From the NCBI GenBank assembly GCA_900554385.1, contig USHE01000035.1:1-13207 (forward strand): a DNA stretch of 13,207 nucleotides. The letters run 5' to 3'. The position numbers were made by a program, and so were the translations under genes. The notes beneath the pieces are model-generated. The model worked only from the letters and a program-made list of their open reading frames with translations. It was not told the origin of the DNA and did not search any database. This DNA comes from an uncultured bacterium. Its GTDB lineage: Bacteria; Cyanobacteriota; Vampirovibrionia; Gastranaerophilales; Gastranaerophilaceae. Positions 1 through 5,374 of this stretch are shown here, in pieces (positions within the stretch are counted from its first letter, which is position 1; the number at the start of each line of letters is the position of its first letter).

Positions 1-429
1 ACCGGAGTTGTAAATCTCCAGCACTATGCAGCCAGACCAGCCCGGATCGATACGGTGCGCGGTGACGTGCACCATCAGCCCCAGACGCGCCAGTGAAGAA
101 CGCCCGTCCAGCCAGCCCACCAGATCGGCTGGCAGCGTCACCGACTCCAGCGTCACCGCCAGCGCCAGCTCTCCTGGGTGAAGATAAAACGCCTCGCCCT
201 CGTCGAGCACGATTTCATCGCTCATCACGCGGTCAAGCGCGGCGCTCACTTCATCTTTGGGACCGCTCAGATCGATAAACGCTGCCGTGTGACCACGGAA
301 GGTACGAAATTTATTGCCCAGGCGCACATCCACCGTCGCGCCGTTAATACGCTCCACTGGCGGACGTGGGTTGATCGACAAACGGCCTTCATCAAGCCAG
401 GCTTCAATATCTCGGTCACACAGACGCAT
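1..429 (-). CDS. dcd: dCTP deaminase, N-terminal 143 residues (runs off left edge)
   Basis: Converts dCTP to dUTP and ammonia, the main source of dUMP for thymidylate synthesis in enterobacteria; cytoplasmic homotrimer. Reading the minus strand from the ATG at 429 gives MRLCDRDIEAWLDEG and stays open to the window edge. That covers 143 of the usual 193 residues, so the C-terminal quarter is missing. The signature GRSSLAR lies at residues 109-115 (Arg110, Ser111, Arg115), and the catalytic Glu138 is present in the stretch CIVLEIYNSG. An AAAGGAG ribosome-binding site precedes the start. It lies 91 bp downstream of udk on the same strand, the udk-dcd order known from E. coli. The sequence is close to or the same as E. 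coli Dcd from memory. Base composition is richer in GC than everything to the right of about 1400. Confidence 0.96.
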   Translation of the reverse strand, partial: MRLCDRDIEAWLDEGRLSINPRPPVERINGATVDVRLGNKFRTFRGHTAAFIDLSGPKDEVSAALDRVMSDEIVLDEGEAFYLHPGELALAVTLESVTLPADLVGWLDGRSSLARLGLMVHVTAHRIDPGWSGCIVLEIYNSG

Positions 430-520
430 GGCATTTTCTCCTTTCGCGCATCACTCCCTTAACGCCAATTACGTCAAGGGCATACCAGGTTATCACTGAA
501 CGGTACACAATTTATCAAGC

Positions 521-1162
521 TTATTCAAAGAACTGACTTATTTTCGCTTTCAATATATCGATCGCGATGCGGTTTTTCCCGCCGCGCGGCACGATAATGT
601 CCGCATATTGTTTAGAAGGCTCAATGAATTGCAGGAACATCGGGCGCACGGTTTTTTGATATTGCGCCATCACTGAATCCATTGAACGCCCACGCTCGTT
701 AACGTCACGCTTGATGCGGCGCATCAGGCAGATATCCAGCGGGGTATCAACGAAAATTGAGAAGTTAAGTTCGTCACGCAAACGCGCATCCGTCAGCAGC
801 AAAATGCCTTCGAGAATGATGACTTTCTTCGGCTCAACTGTCACCGTTTCTTTCATACGCGTATGTTCAACATAGCTGTAAACCGGCAGGTCAATGGCCG
901 AACCGCGTTTCAATGCTTGTAAATGCTCAAGCAGCAGGCTGTGATCCATCGCGCTGGGATGGTCGTAGTTGGTCTTAACGCGTTCTTCCATCGACAGATG
1001 GCTTTGATCTTTGTAATAGCAGTCTTCGGGAATTACGCCGATGTGTTCATCACCGACTTGCTCACGTAATTCACGATAAAGGGTACTGGCAATAAGACTC
1101 TTGCCGGAAGCCGATGCGCCAGCGATACCGATAATGACGCACTGATGAGACTGATCAGTCAT
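521..1162 (-). CDS. udk: Uridine/cytidine kinase
   Basis: Phosphorylates uridine and cytidine to UMP and CMP with GTP or ATP as donor; pyrimidine salvage, cytoplasmic. The 213-residue protein has the Walker A loop GASASGKS at residues 15-22, followed by the CYYKDQ and NYDHPSAMD motifs of the uridine kinase/phosphoribulokinase family. Its length equals the standard enzyme, and the sequence matches my memory of E. coli Udk along its length. The frame stays open upstream to an ATG at 1225, which would add 21 residues. I chose the start at 1162 (MTDQSHQC) because that is the family start, and because a minus-strand TATAAT lies at 1225-1230, which would place the transcript start inside the extension. 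It is transcribed towards dcd. The gene upstream in E. coli (yegE, as I recall) is absent here; unrelated AT-rich DNA follows instead. Confidence 0.96.
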   Translation of the reverse strand: MTDQSHQCVIIGIAGASASGKSLIASTLYRELREQVGDEHIGVIPEDCYYKDQSHLSMEERVKTNYDHPSAMDHSLLLEHLQALKRGSAIDLPVYSYVEHTRMKETVTVEPKKVIILEGILLLTDARLRDELNFSIFVDTPLDICLMRRIKRDVNERGRSMDSVMAQYQKTVRPMFLQFIEPSKQYADIIVPRGGKNRIAIDILKAKISQFFE

Positions 1163-1224
1163 ATATTTAGCGACCTGATTAACCTGGATGTTAGGAAGGG
1201 GGCGACGAAGCGCCAAACGCGGCA

Positions 1225-1230
1225 ATTATA
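1225..1230 (-). promoter_or_regulatory. Probable -10 box of udk
   Basis: A perfect TATAAT reads on the minus strand at 1230-1225, about 60 bp upstream of the udk ATG. No good -35 hexamer lies 16-18 bp further upstream; TGGTAT at 1253-1248 is the nearest candidate. Placement is inferred from sequence only. Confidence 0.4.
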
Positions 1231-1419
1231 GGGATTTCATCCGCCTGATACCAGTCGAATAGCGTTGCCGCGCGCTCAGAGTTAATTGTTGACAAAGAAT
1301 TCCCGGGGGCAAATTACGTTGATCAGTTTTATGTAAGGTAAAAAATGTTATACGCAGTTGCGCAAATTATCCGCCTTTACGTCACTTTATGAGCAATTCG
1401 CATATAAAATGTAAAACTT
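1231..1419. other. Junction zone between enterobacterial and AT-rich DNA
   Basis: No gene on either strand. The left part (to about 1320) still has the mixed composition of the dcd-udk side and includes GAATTCCCGGG at 1297-1307. By about 1400 the sequence has become AT-rich, and from 1420 it carries a promoter for the next plus-strand gene. I see no inverted repeat, target duplication, tRNA or transposase remnant marking the join. The exact breakpoint cannot be set by eye; it lies somewhere between about 1300 and 1420. Confidence 0.6.
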
Positions 1420-1448
1420 TTGCACTACGATACTATCCATGCTAATAT
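1420..1448 (+). promoter_or_regulatory. Promoter of the motor-like gene cluster
   Basis: TTGCAC at 1420-1425, a 17-bp spacer and TAATAT at 1443-1448 form a good sigma-70 type promoter. The predicted start is near 1455, leaving a short leader with GGAG at 1460-1463, eight bases before the ATG at 1472. Confidence 0.6.
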
Positions 1449-1471
1449 TTTTTTAGAATGGAGAATAACGT

Positions 1472-2377
1472 ATGAATTTCGCACATATTTTTAGTGACCC
1501 GCCAATTCTGATTGTAATTTTTACATTTATATCAGCTATGATATATTGTACAATCAGGTATAATGTGGTAAAAAAGAACCTTAACATTCTGTATCAATTT
1601 ATCAGCAATTTTAAAAAGAGCGACTTAAATTACAGATTTAAAGAAATTGATGAGTGGATGTCACTAAATCCGTACGTATCAGGAGTTTGGATGGAATTTA
1701 AAAACACTCTGGTGTTTTCGGAATCCGTTGCACTTAAAGGCGCAAACAACAACTTAACTTACAAGGAAGTTTCTTCTACCGTACAAAATATCCAAACAAC
1801 AGTTGACCCTCTATACTTCTTCAACGATGAAAGCCTTGTAACCTCAAAATTTAACAATAAATTGATGGTCGCATTCCCGACAATCCTGACAGGTTTAGGA
1901 CCGTTATTTACCTTCTTGAACATCGCAATCGCATTTGGTAAAATCGACTTTTCAAGCCAAGAAGCAACTATCGCGTCCGTAGCAAACCTTATGAGTTCCA
2001 TGCAGATTGCGGCGTTAGTATCAGTATTTGCGTTATGTTCATCACTTATATTCATTGTATTTGAAAAATTTGCATACCAAATATTATGCGCAATTCCACT
2101 TTCAAGAGTTACAGGAGTTGTCAGCAAATTATTCGATAATATTTCATCGGAAAAATTCCTGCTTGAATTGTTAAAAGAAACAAAAATTCAAAATAACGCA
2201 TTACAGCATCTAATCGCAGGAATGCCAAATGATTTTAAAGTAGCTCTAAATTCAGGAATAGCAGGAAACCTTGTACCATACCTTGAAAACCTTATTTTTG
2301 GTATGAACCTTATGAACAAACAGATGAAAGAAATGGCAAAAGCCAATAAGTCCGATGCTGTAGATGACTTATTCTAA
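1472..2377 (+). CDS. MotA/TolQ/ExbB-like proton channel protein, ZorA-like
   Basis: Likely inner-membrane channel subunit of a proton-driven motor. The 301-residue protein has three predicted membrane segments, about residues 11-28, 131-155 and 178-200, with a cytoplasmic stretch of about 100 residues between the first two. This is the ExbB/TolQ/ZorA topology rather than the four-helix topology of flagellar MotA. The second segment carries FPTILTGLGPLFTFLNIAIA, the proline-plus-glycine pattern of this superfamily (compare the LTGLG-LGTFLG core recalled for ZorA). The tail after segment three is only about 100 residues, far shorter than the long tail of true Zorya ZorA. ATG with GGAG eight bases upstream. 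The next gene, an OmpA/MotB-like partner, starts 11 bp later behind its own GGAGG, so the two are almost certainly co-expressed and form one complex. Neither flagellar genes nor zorC/zorD/zorE lie in the window, so the cargo or effector is unknown. Confidence 0.72.
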   Translation: MNFAHIFSDPPILIVIFTFISAMIYCTIRYNVVKKNLNILYQFISNFKKSDLNYRFKEIDEWMSLNPYVSGVWMEFKNTLVFSESVALKGANNNLTYKEVSSTVQNIQTTVDPLYFFNDESLVTSKFNNKLMVAFPTILTGLGPLFTFLNIAIAFGKIDFSSQEATIASVANLMSSMQIAALVSVFALCSSLIFIVFEKFAYQILCAIPLSRVTGVVSKLFDNISSEKFLLELLKETKIQNNALQHLIAGMPNDFKVALNSGIAGNLVPYLENLIFGMNLMNKQMKEMAKANKSDAVDDLF

Positions 2378-2388
2378 CGGAGGAAAAT

Positions 2389-3093
2389 TTGGGAATTTCG
2401 GCAGGAAAAAGCAAACACCACGAAGAAGGCGATAATAACGTATTCTGGACAACGATGTCCGACCTTATGCTAGGTCTGGCAATTATCTTCATGACACTGT
2501 TTGTACTTGCCATGACAGGTTTCACGCAGGAAACCGTTGAACTTCAGCAAAATCAGATTAAAGCCTCTGAGCAGATGGCAGAAAAATTAAAAGAAGCTGA
2601 TATTGATGCCGAAGTAGATAAACTTACGGGTAATGTAAAAATATCTGACTTACAGCTATTTGAAGTTGGAAGCTATACCCTGTCTGCAAAAGGTAAACAA
2701 TACTTGGATAAGTTTGTGCCTATATATATAGAAACAATTTTTTCAAATCCGGCATTGTATGAAAATGTTGTTAACGTGGTTGTACAAGGGCATACAGATT
2801 CTCAAATGTTCAAAGGTCTTAAAAGTCCGACAGAACAGTTTGCAAAGAACATGGAACTTAGCCTTCTACGAGCGAATGCGGTTGAGCAATACATGTTTAA
2901 AACAGCTTATGACAAAAAATATGATGAGACTTTAAGAAAAATGATAACTGTAGAAGGAAAAAGCTTCTCAGAACCCGTATTAACGGCTGACGGAAAAGAA
3001 GATTTGGCAAAAAGCCGTCGTGTAGAACTAAAATTAAGAGTAAAGGCAAAGAACATATCAAGAATGTTCGGGTTAAATTTTGGCAATAATTAA
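2389..3093 (+). CDS. OmpA/MotB-like peptidoglycan-binding stator protein, ZorB-like
   Basis: Probable partner of the upstream channel protein. It has 234 residues: a short cytoplasmic N-terminus, one membrane helix at about 24-43 starting with MSDLMLGLAIIF, and a periplasmic OmpA-like domain. Asp25 sits at the position of the proton-binding aspartate of MotB/ZorB. In the OmpA domain I see VVQGHTDS (131-138), Asn154 with LSLLRANAVEQY (158-169) and SRRVELKLRV (209-218), the peptidoglycan-binding signature. A 50-residue, helix-prone linker joins helix and domain. The start is TTG at 2389, supported by GGAGG at 2379-2383 five bases upstream and 11 bp after the preceding stop; no ATG fits as well. 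It overlaps the next gene by 14 bp. It could belong to an orphan Tol/Mot-type motor or to a Zorya-like defence pair; the sequence alone does not decide. Confidence 0.72.
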   Translation: MGISAGKSKHHEEGDNNVFWTTMSDLMLGLAIIFMTLFVLAMTGFTQETVELQQNQIKASEQMAEKLKEADIDAEVDKLTGNVKISDLQLFEVGSYTLSAKGKQYLDKFVPIYIETIFSNPALYENVVNVVVQGHTDSQMFKGLKSPTEQFAKNMELSLLRANAVEQYMFKTAYDKKYDETLRKMITVEGKSFSEPVLTADGKEDLAKSRRVELKLRVKAKNISRMFGLNFGNN

Positions 3094-4447
3094 CGAAAAT
3101 TTTATTTTAGAAACAATTAATATGATTAAACTATACAATCTGGATATCAGGACTGTAACGCTTGCGTTAAGCTTGAGAGATTGTATGGATAGCGATGTAA
3201 ATGTGGTTTGCGACAACATTTATAAAAAGATTAAACATTATGCAAAAAATCTTGTAGAATATGCAAACGAGCTTGAAAACGATTACTCAATTCCTATTAT
3301 CAACAAAAGAATAGCTGTAACTCCGATTTCACTTATCGGGGAATCTTGCAAAAATCCTGATTATGTAAAAATTGCAAAAACGTTAGACAAAGCGGCAGAA
3401 GAAGTAGGCGTAAACTTTATCGGAGGTTTCTCCGCACTCGTAGAAAAAGGATGCACCAAAGGCGATAAACTTTTAATCGAAAGTATTCCGGAAGCACTGG
3501 CGCAAACCGAACGTCTGTGTTCGTCAATAAACCTTGCCTCGTCAAAAGCGGGGATAAATATGCACGCTGTTTTGAAGATGGCAGACACCATAAAAAAAGC
3601 CGCAGAACTCACAAAAGATCGTGACGGAATAGGTGCGGCAAAACTTGTGTGTTTCTGTAACTCTGCAAGCGACAACCCATTTATGGCAGGAGCATTCTGC
3701 GGAGTGGGCGAGCCTGAATGTGCATTGAACGTGGGGGTTTCCGGTCCCGGTGTCGTCAGAGCTGCAATAGAAGCGTTGCCGAAAGATGCCGATTTATCGG
3801 AAGTCGCAAACAAAATCAAAGAAATCGCATACAAAATAACCTCCACAGGAGAACTTGTAGGAAGAAAATTAGCTAAAAAATTAGATATTCCATTTGGTAT
3901 AATTGACCTTTCACTTGCTCCGACCCCTGCTGAAGGTGACAGCGTTGCGGGAATATTTCAGGCAATGGGACTGGAACATGCCGGCGCACACGGTACAACA
4001 GCCGCACTTGCAATGCTTAATGACGCAGTAAAAAAAGGCGGAATAATGGCAAGTTCACACGTGGGAGGGCTTTCAGGTGCGTTTATCCCTGTATCCGAAG
4101 ACGCCGGAATGATTGAAGCCACCACAAAAGGATATCTGACTTTTGATAAATTGGAAGCTATGACCTGTGTATGCTCCGTAGGTCTTGATATGATAGCAAT
4201 CCCTGGCGATACTCCGGCAAGCACAATTGCAGGAATGATTGCAGATGAAATGGCAATCGGCATGATTAACAAAAAGACAACAGCCGTACGTGTTATACCT
4301 GCTTACGGAAAATCTGTAGGCGATAAAGTTTGCTACGGAGGACTTCTCGGAGAAGATCACGTCATGCCTGTGAATACACTTTCTACCTCAGGAATTGTCA
4401 ACCGCGGCGGCAGAATTCCTGCTCCTATACACAGCCTAAATAATTAA
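3080..4447 (+). CDS. UPF0210 / DUF711 (PFL family) protein
   Basis: A 455-residue cytoplasmic protein of the UPF0210 family, conserved in many anaerobes and of unknown biochemical function despite the 'PFL family' label. The family hallmarks are present: LDIRTVTLALSLRDC at residues 21-35, MADTIKKAAEL in the middle, then CFCNSASDNPFMAGAF and NVGVSGPGVVRAAIE. The length matches the usual 450-455 residues. The start is TTG at 3080, inside the end of the upstream stator gene. It puts ETINMI at residue 11, as in relatives, but has no clear Shine-Dalgarno sequence, so translation is probably coupled to the upstream gene. In other genomes this family usually follows a small ACT-domain protein (UPF0237), which is missing here; a membrane-motor pair takes that place. 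I do not propose a reaction. Confidence 0.85.
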   Translation: MAIINENFILETINMIKLYNLDIRTVTLALSLRDCMDSDVNVVCDNIYKKIKHYAKNLVEYANELENDYSIPIINKRIAVTPISLIGESCKNPDYVKIAKTLDKAAEEVGVNFIGGFSALVEKGCTKGDKLLIESIPEALAQTERLCSSINLASSKAGINMHAVLKMADTIKKAAELTKDRDGIGAAKLVCFCNSASDNPFMAGAFCGVGEPECALNVGVSGPGVVRAAIEALPKDADLSEVANKIKEIAYKITSTGELVGRKLAKKLDIPFGIIDLSLAPTPAEGDSVAGIFQAMGLEHAGAHGTTAALAMLNDAVKKGGIMASSHVGGLSGAFIPVSEDAGMIEATTKGYLTFDKLEAMTCVCSVGLDMIAIPGDTPASTIAGMIADEMAIGMINKKTTAVRVIPAYGKSVGDKVCYGGLLGEDHVMPVNTLSTSGIVNRGGRIPAPIHSLNN

Positions 4448-4470
4448 TTTACGGAATTATTTTTAATTTT
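4439..4470 (+). terminator. Weak AT-rich terminator after the PFL-family gene
   Basis: AATAATT (4439-4445) and AATTATT (4455-4461) can form a 7-bp stem with a 9-base loop, followed by a T-rich stretch to 4470. It overlaps the end of the coding region. The stem has no GC pairs, so termination would be leaky. Confidence 0.35.
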
Positions 4471-4474
4471 ATGT

Positions 4475-4480
4475 TATAAT
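4475..4480 (+). promoter_or_regulatory. -10 box for the small-peptide mRNA
   Basis: A perfect TATAAT lies 73 bp upstream of the small-peptide ATG. The predicted transcript start is near 4487, just before CAGGGTAAGCCC. No consensus -35 hexamer lies at the right distance; TTACGG at 4449-4454 is the closest, with a long spacer. Confidence 0.45.
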
Positions 4481-4500
4481 AAATTCAGGGTAAGCCCGAG

Positions 4501-4548
4501 CCTCCGCCTGCAACAACCTAAATGACAGTAAACAGGGCAGATAGGAGG
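4501..4548 (+). promoter_or_regulatory. Long-range stem hiding the Shine-Dalgarno sequence of the small peptide
   Basis: CCTCC (4501-4505) is complementary to GGAGG (4544-4548), and CTGC (4508-4511) to GCAG (4537-4540). Together they form a two-part stem with a small internal loop. It would bury the full AGGAGGT ribosome-binding site (4543-4549) in the mRNA. Sequestered ribosome-binding sites are typical of type I toxin mRNAs. The pairing is seen in the sequence; the function is inference. Confidence 0.55.
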
Positions 4549-4551
4549 TAA
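4522..4551 (+). CDS. Possible 9-residue leader peptide, mok-like
   Basis: ATG at 4522 opens a frame for MTVNRADRR, ending with TAA at 4549-4551, one base before the ATG of the 24-residue peptide. Its last codons are the Shine-Dalgarno sequence of the next ORF (AGG AGG TAA). A ribosome translating it would melt the stem that hides that site, as mok does for hok. It has no Shine-Dalgarno sequence of its own, so it may only be chance. Confidence 0.3.
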   Translation: MTVNRADRR

Positions 4552-4552
4552 G

Positions 4553-4627
4553 ATGAACAGGGAACTAATTAAAAAAGTCCTAGTTGCCCTAGGACTTTTA
4601 TTAAGATTAATTGCCTCATTAATCTAA
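4553..4627 (+). CDS. 24-residue hydrophobic peptide, candidate type I toxin
   Basis: A very small ORF: a charged start MNRELIKK (residues 1-8) followed by a leucine-rich hydrophobic helix, VLVALGLLLRLIASLI (9-24), with one arginine in the middle. The size and character resemble membrane-acting type I toxins such as Ibs, TisB or Fst, although I recognise no specific homologue. AGGAGGT (4543-4549), a perfect match to the anti-Shine-Dalgarno, lies four bases before the ATG, which argues that it is translated. Two hairpins, 4573-4599 and 4604-4625, lie inside the coding sequence, and a third follows it (4638-4668). A minus-strand promoter at 4683-4710 points into it, and a minus-strand terminator lies within it, so an antisense RNA would cover its 3' two-thirds. 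An alternative is a regulatory leader peptide for the ribE gene downstream. Confidence that it is translated is moderate; that it is a toxin, lower. Confidence 0.55.
   Translation: MNRELIKKVLVALGLLLRLIASLI
4571..4599 (-). terminator. Intrinsic terminator of the antisense RNA
   Basis: GTCCTAG (4577-4583) and CTAGGAC (4589-4595) form a perfect stem around a 5-base loop; A-T pairs extend it to 4573-4599. On the minus strand it is followed by six T residues (complement of 4571-4576). On the plus strand the tail TTTTATT is weaker but could stop some transcripts too. It lies inside the 24-residue peptide ORF. Confidence 0.6.
4604..4625 (+). other. Hairpin over the stop codon of the small peptide
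   Basis: AGATTAAT (4604-4611) and ATTAATCT (4618-4625) form a perfect 8-bp stem with a 6-base loop. It covers the last seven codons and the first base of the stop codon. Confidence 0.5.
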
Positions 4628-4637
4628 AGGGTGACAG

Positions 4638-4668
4638 ATTGGTTCAATTTTCGAGGGATTGAACCAAT
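4638..4668 (+). other. Strong hairpin downstream of the small peptide
   Basis: ATTGGTTCAAT (4638-4648) and ATTGAACCAAT (4658-4668) form a perfect 11-bp stem with the loop TTTCGAGGG. AAGGG (4627-4631) and CCCTT (4670-4674) can close an outer stem. No T-run follows on either strand, so it is not a classical terminator. It would be the 5' structure of the antisense RNA and the 3' structure of the peptide mRNA. Confidence 0.6.
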
Positions 4669-4682
4669 TCCCTTATATTTAC

Positions 4683-4710
4683 ATTATAACGTGTTTTCAA
4701 AATTTTTCAA
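4683..4710 (-). promoter_or_regulatory. Promoter of the antisense RNA
   Basis: On the minus strand, TTGAAA (complement of 4705-4710), a 16-bp spacer and a perfect TATAAT (complement of 4683-4688). No ORF of note begins downstream on that strand, which supports an RNA product. Confidence 0.6.
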
Positions 4711-4717
4711 GTGTTTG

Positions 4718-4726
4718 TGCTAAACT
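4718..4726 (+). promoter_or_regulatory. Extended -10 promoter of ribE
   Basis: TGC followed by TAAACT (4721-4726) forms an extended -10 element. Seven bases further is 4733, the A of the ribE start codon, so the transcript may be leaderless. A T-rich stretch upstream offers only a poor -35. Confidence 0.4.
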
Positions 4727-4732
4727 ATAGAT

Positions 4733-5374
4733 ATGTTTACAGGGATTGTAGAAGAAATTGGAATAATAAAAGGGTTTACGAAAAAAACTCACGGGGCTGA
4801 TATCATTGTAGGATGTCAAAAGGTTCTGAAAGATACTGTAATAGGTGACAGTATTGCAATTAATGGTTGCTGTCAAACCGTTGTGGCACTTGACGATTAC
4901 ACGTTTACAGCTAACGTAAGCGACGAAACTTTAAAAATTTCAACAATGGAAAATCTGCAAATCGGCGATAAAGTTAATCTTGAACGTGCGCTATCCCCGA
5001 CAAGCAGAATGGGCGGGCATATTGTCCAGGGACACATTGATTGCAAAGGGAAATTTTTACTTCTTGAAAAACTATCAGATTTCTATAATCTAACCTTTGA
5101 AATTCCGCACACAGAAAGCAAATACGTGGTTTATAAAGGTTCTATCACAGTCAACGGCACCAGCCTTACTGTTGCGGATATCAACGACAACATATTTAAA
5201 GTCGCAGTAATCCCGCATACGTTTCAAAATACGACTCTCCATACCCTCAAGAACGGAGATATTGTAAATATCGAAACAGATATTTTAGGTAAATACATTG
5301 AAAAATTTCTGTCAGTGAATGATAATAAAAGCAAACTTAACGAAGATTTTTTAAAGGAGAACGGATTTTTATAA
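4733..5374 (+). CDS. ribE: Riboflavin synthase, alpha subunit
   Basis: Dismutates two molecules of 6,7-dimethyl-8-ribityllumazine to riboflavin plus a pyrimidinedione; last step of riboflavin synthesis, cytoplasmic homotrimer. The 213 residues fit the family. Two lumazine-binding repeats are visible: the first begins MFTGIVEEIG and holds INGCCQTV (43-50), the second begins around GGHIVQGHID (94-103) and holds VNGTSLTV (140-147) and NTTL (166-169). It starts with ATG at 4733 and has no Shine-Dalgarno sequence. A promoter -10 lies just seven bases upstream, suggesting leaderless translation. The stop codon overlaps the ribBA start (TAATG), so the two are co-translated. No FMN riboswitch precedes it, unusual for a rib operon; the upstream space holds the small-peptide locus instead. 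The gene is called ribC or ribE depending on the organism. Confidence 0.95.
   Translation: MFTGIVEEIGIIKGFTKKTHGADIIVGCQKVLKDTVIGDSIAINGCCQTVVALDDYTFTANVSDETLKISTMENLQIGDKVNLERALSPTSRMGGHIVQGHIDCKGKFLLLEKLSDFYNLTFEIPHTESKYVVYKGSITVNGTSLTVADINDNIFKVAVIPHTFQNTTLHTLKNGDIVNIETDILGKYIEKFLSVNDNKSKLNEDFLKENGFL

Larger units (their letters stand above)
4568..4676 (-). ncRNA. Candidate antisense RNA (antitoxin) opposite the small peptide
   Basis: Predicted from a minus-strand promoter (TTGAAA, 16 bp, TATAAT; 4710-4683) and a minus-strand intrinsic terminator at 4599-4571. The RNA would start near 4676, run about 105 nt leftwards and end in the T-run complementary to 4571-4576. It would be fully complementary to the last two-thirds of the 24-residue peptide ORF and to the 3' hairpin at 4638-4668, whose 9-base loop could start pairing. 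This is the arrangement of convergent type I systems such as txpA/RatA. Transcription is unproven. Confidence 0.5.

Noticed and set aside
93..499. Plus-strand ORFs across the dcd region.
   Set aside because: They are antisense shadows of dcd with no recognisable protein pattern.
1163..1225. A 21-residue N-terminal extension of Udk from an ATG at 1225.
   Set aside because: The family start is MTDQ at 1162, and the predicted -10 box at 1225-1230 would put the transcript start downstream of that ATG.
1297..1307. GAATTCCCGGG, overlapping EcoRI and SmaI sites, resembling a cloning linker at the chimeric join.
   Set aside because: The sequence on both sides reads as natural enterobacterial-looking intergenic DNA and no longer polylinker or vector sequence follows, so chance is as likely.
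1759..2127. Minus-strand ORF inside the channel gene.
   Set aside because: Shadow of a well-supported plus-strand membrane protein; no ribosome-binding site or family features.
1472..3093. Flagellar MotAB stator.
   Set aside because: Three rather than four membrane helices in the channel protein, and no flagellar genes nearby; ZorAB/ExbB-type is the better fit.
1472..4447. A complete Zorya antiphage system.
   Set aside because: No zorC, helicase zorD or HNH nuclease zorE; the third gene is UPF0210, and the ZorA-like tail is too short.
4638..4674. Hairpin as the plus-strand terminator of the small-peptide mRNA.
   Set aside because: The stem is strong but no T-run follows on either strand, so it was listed only as a structure.
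4448..4732. FMN riboswitch expected before ribE.
   Set aside because: The conserved segments of the RFN element (such as AGGGTGAAATTCCC and GGCGGTGAT) are absent; CAGGGTAAGCCC at 4486-4497 is only a superficial likeness.
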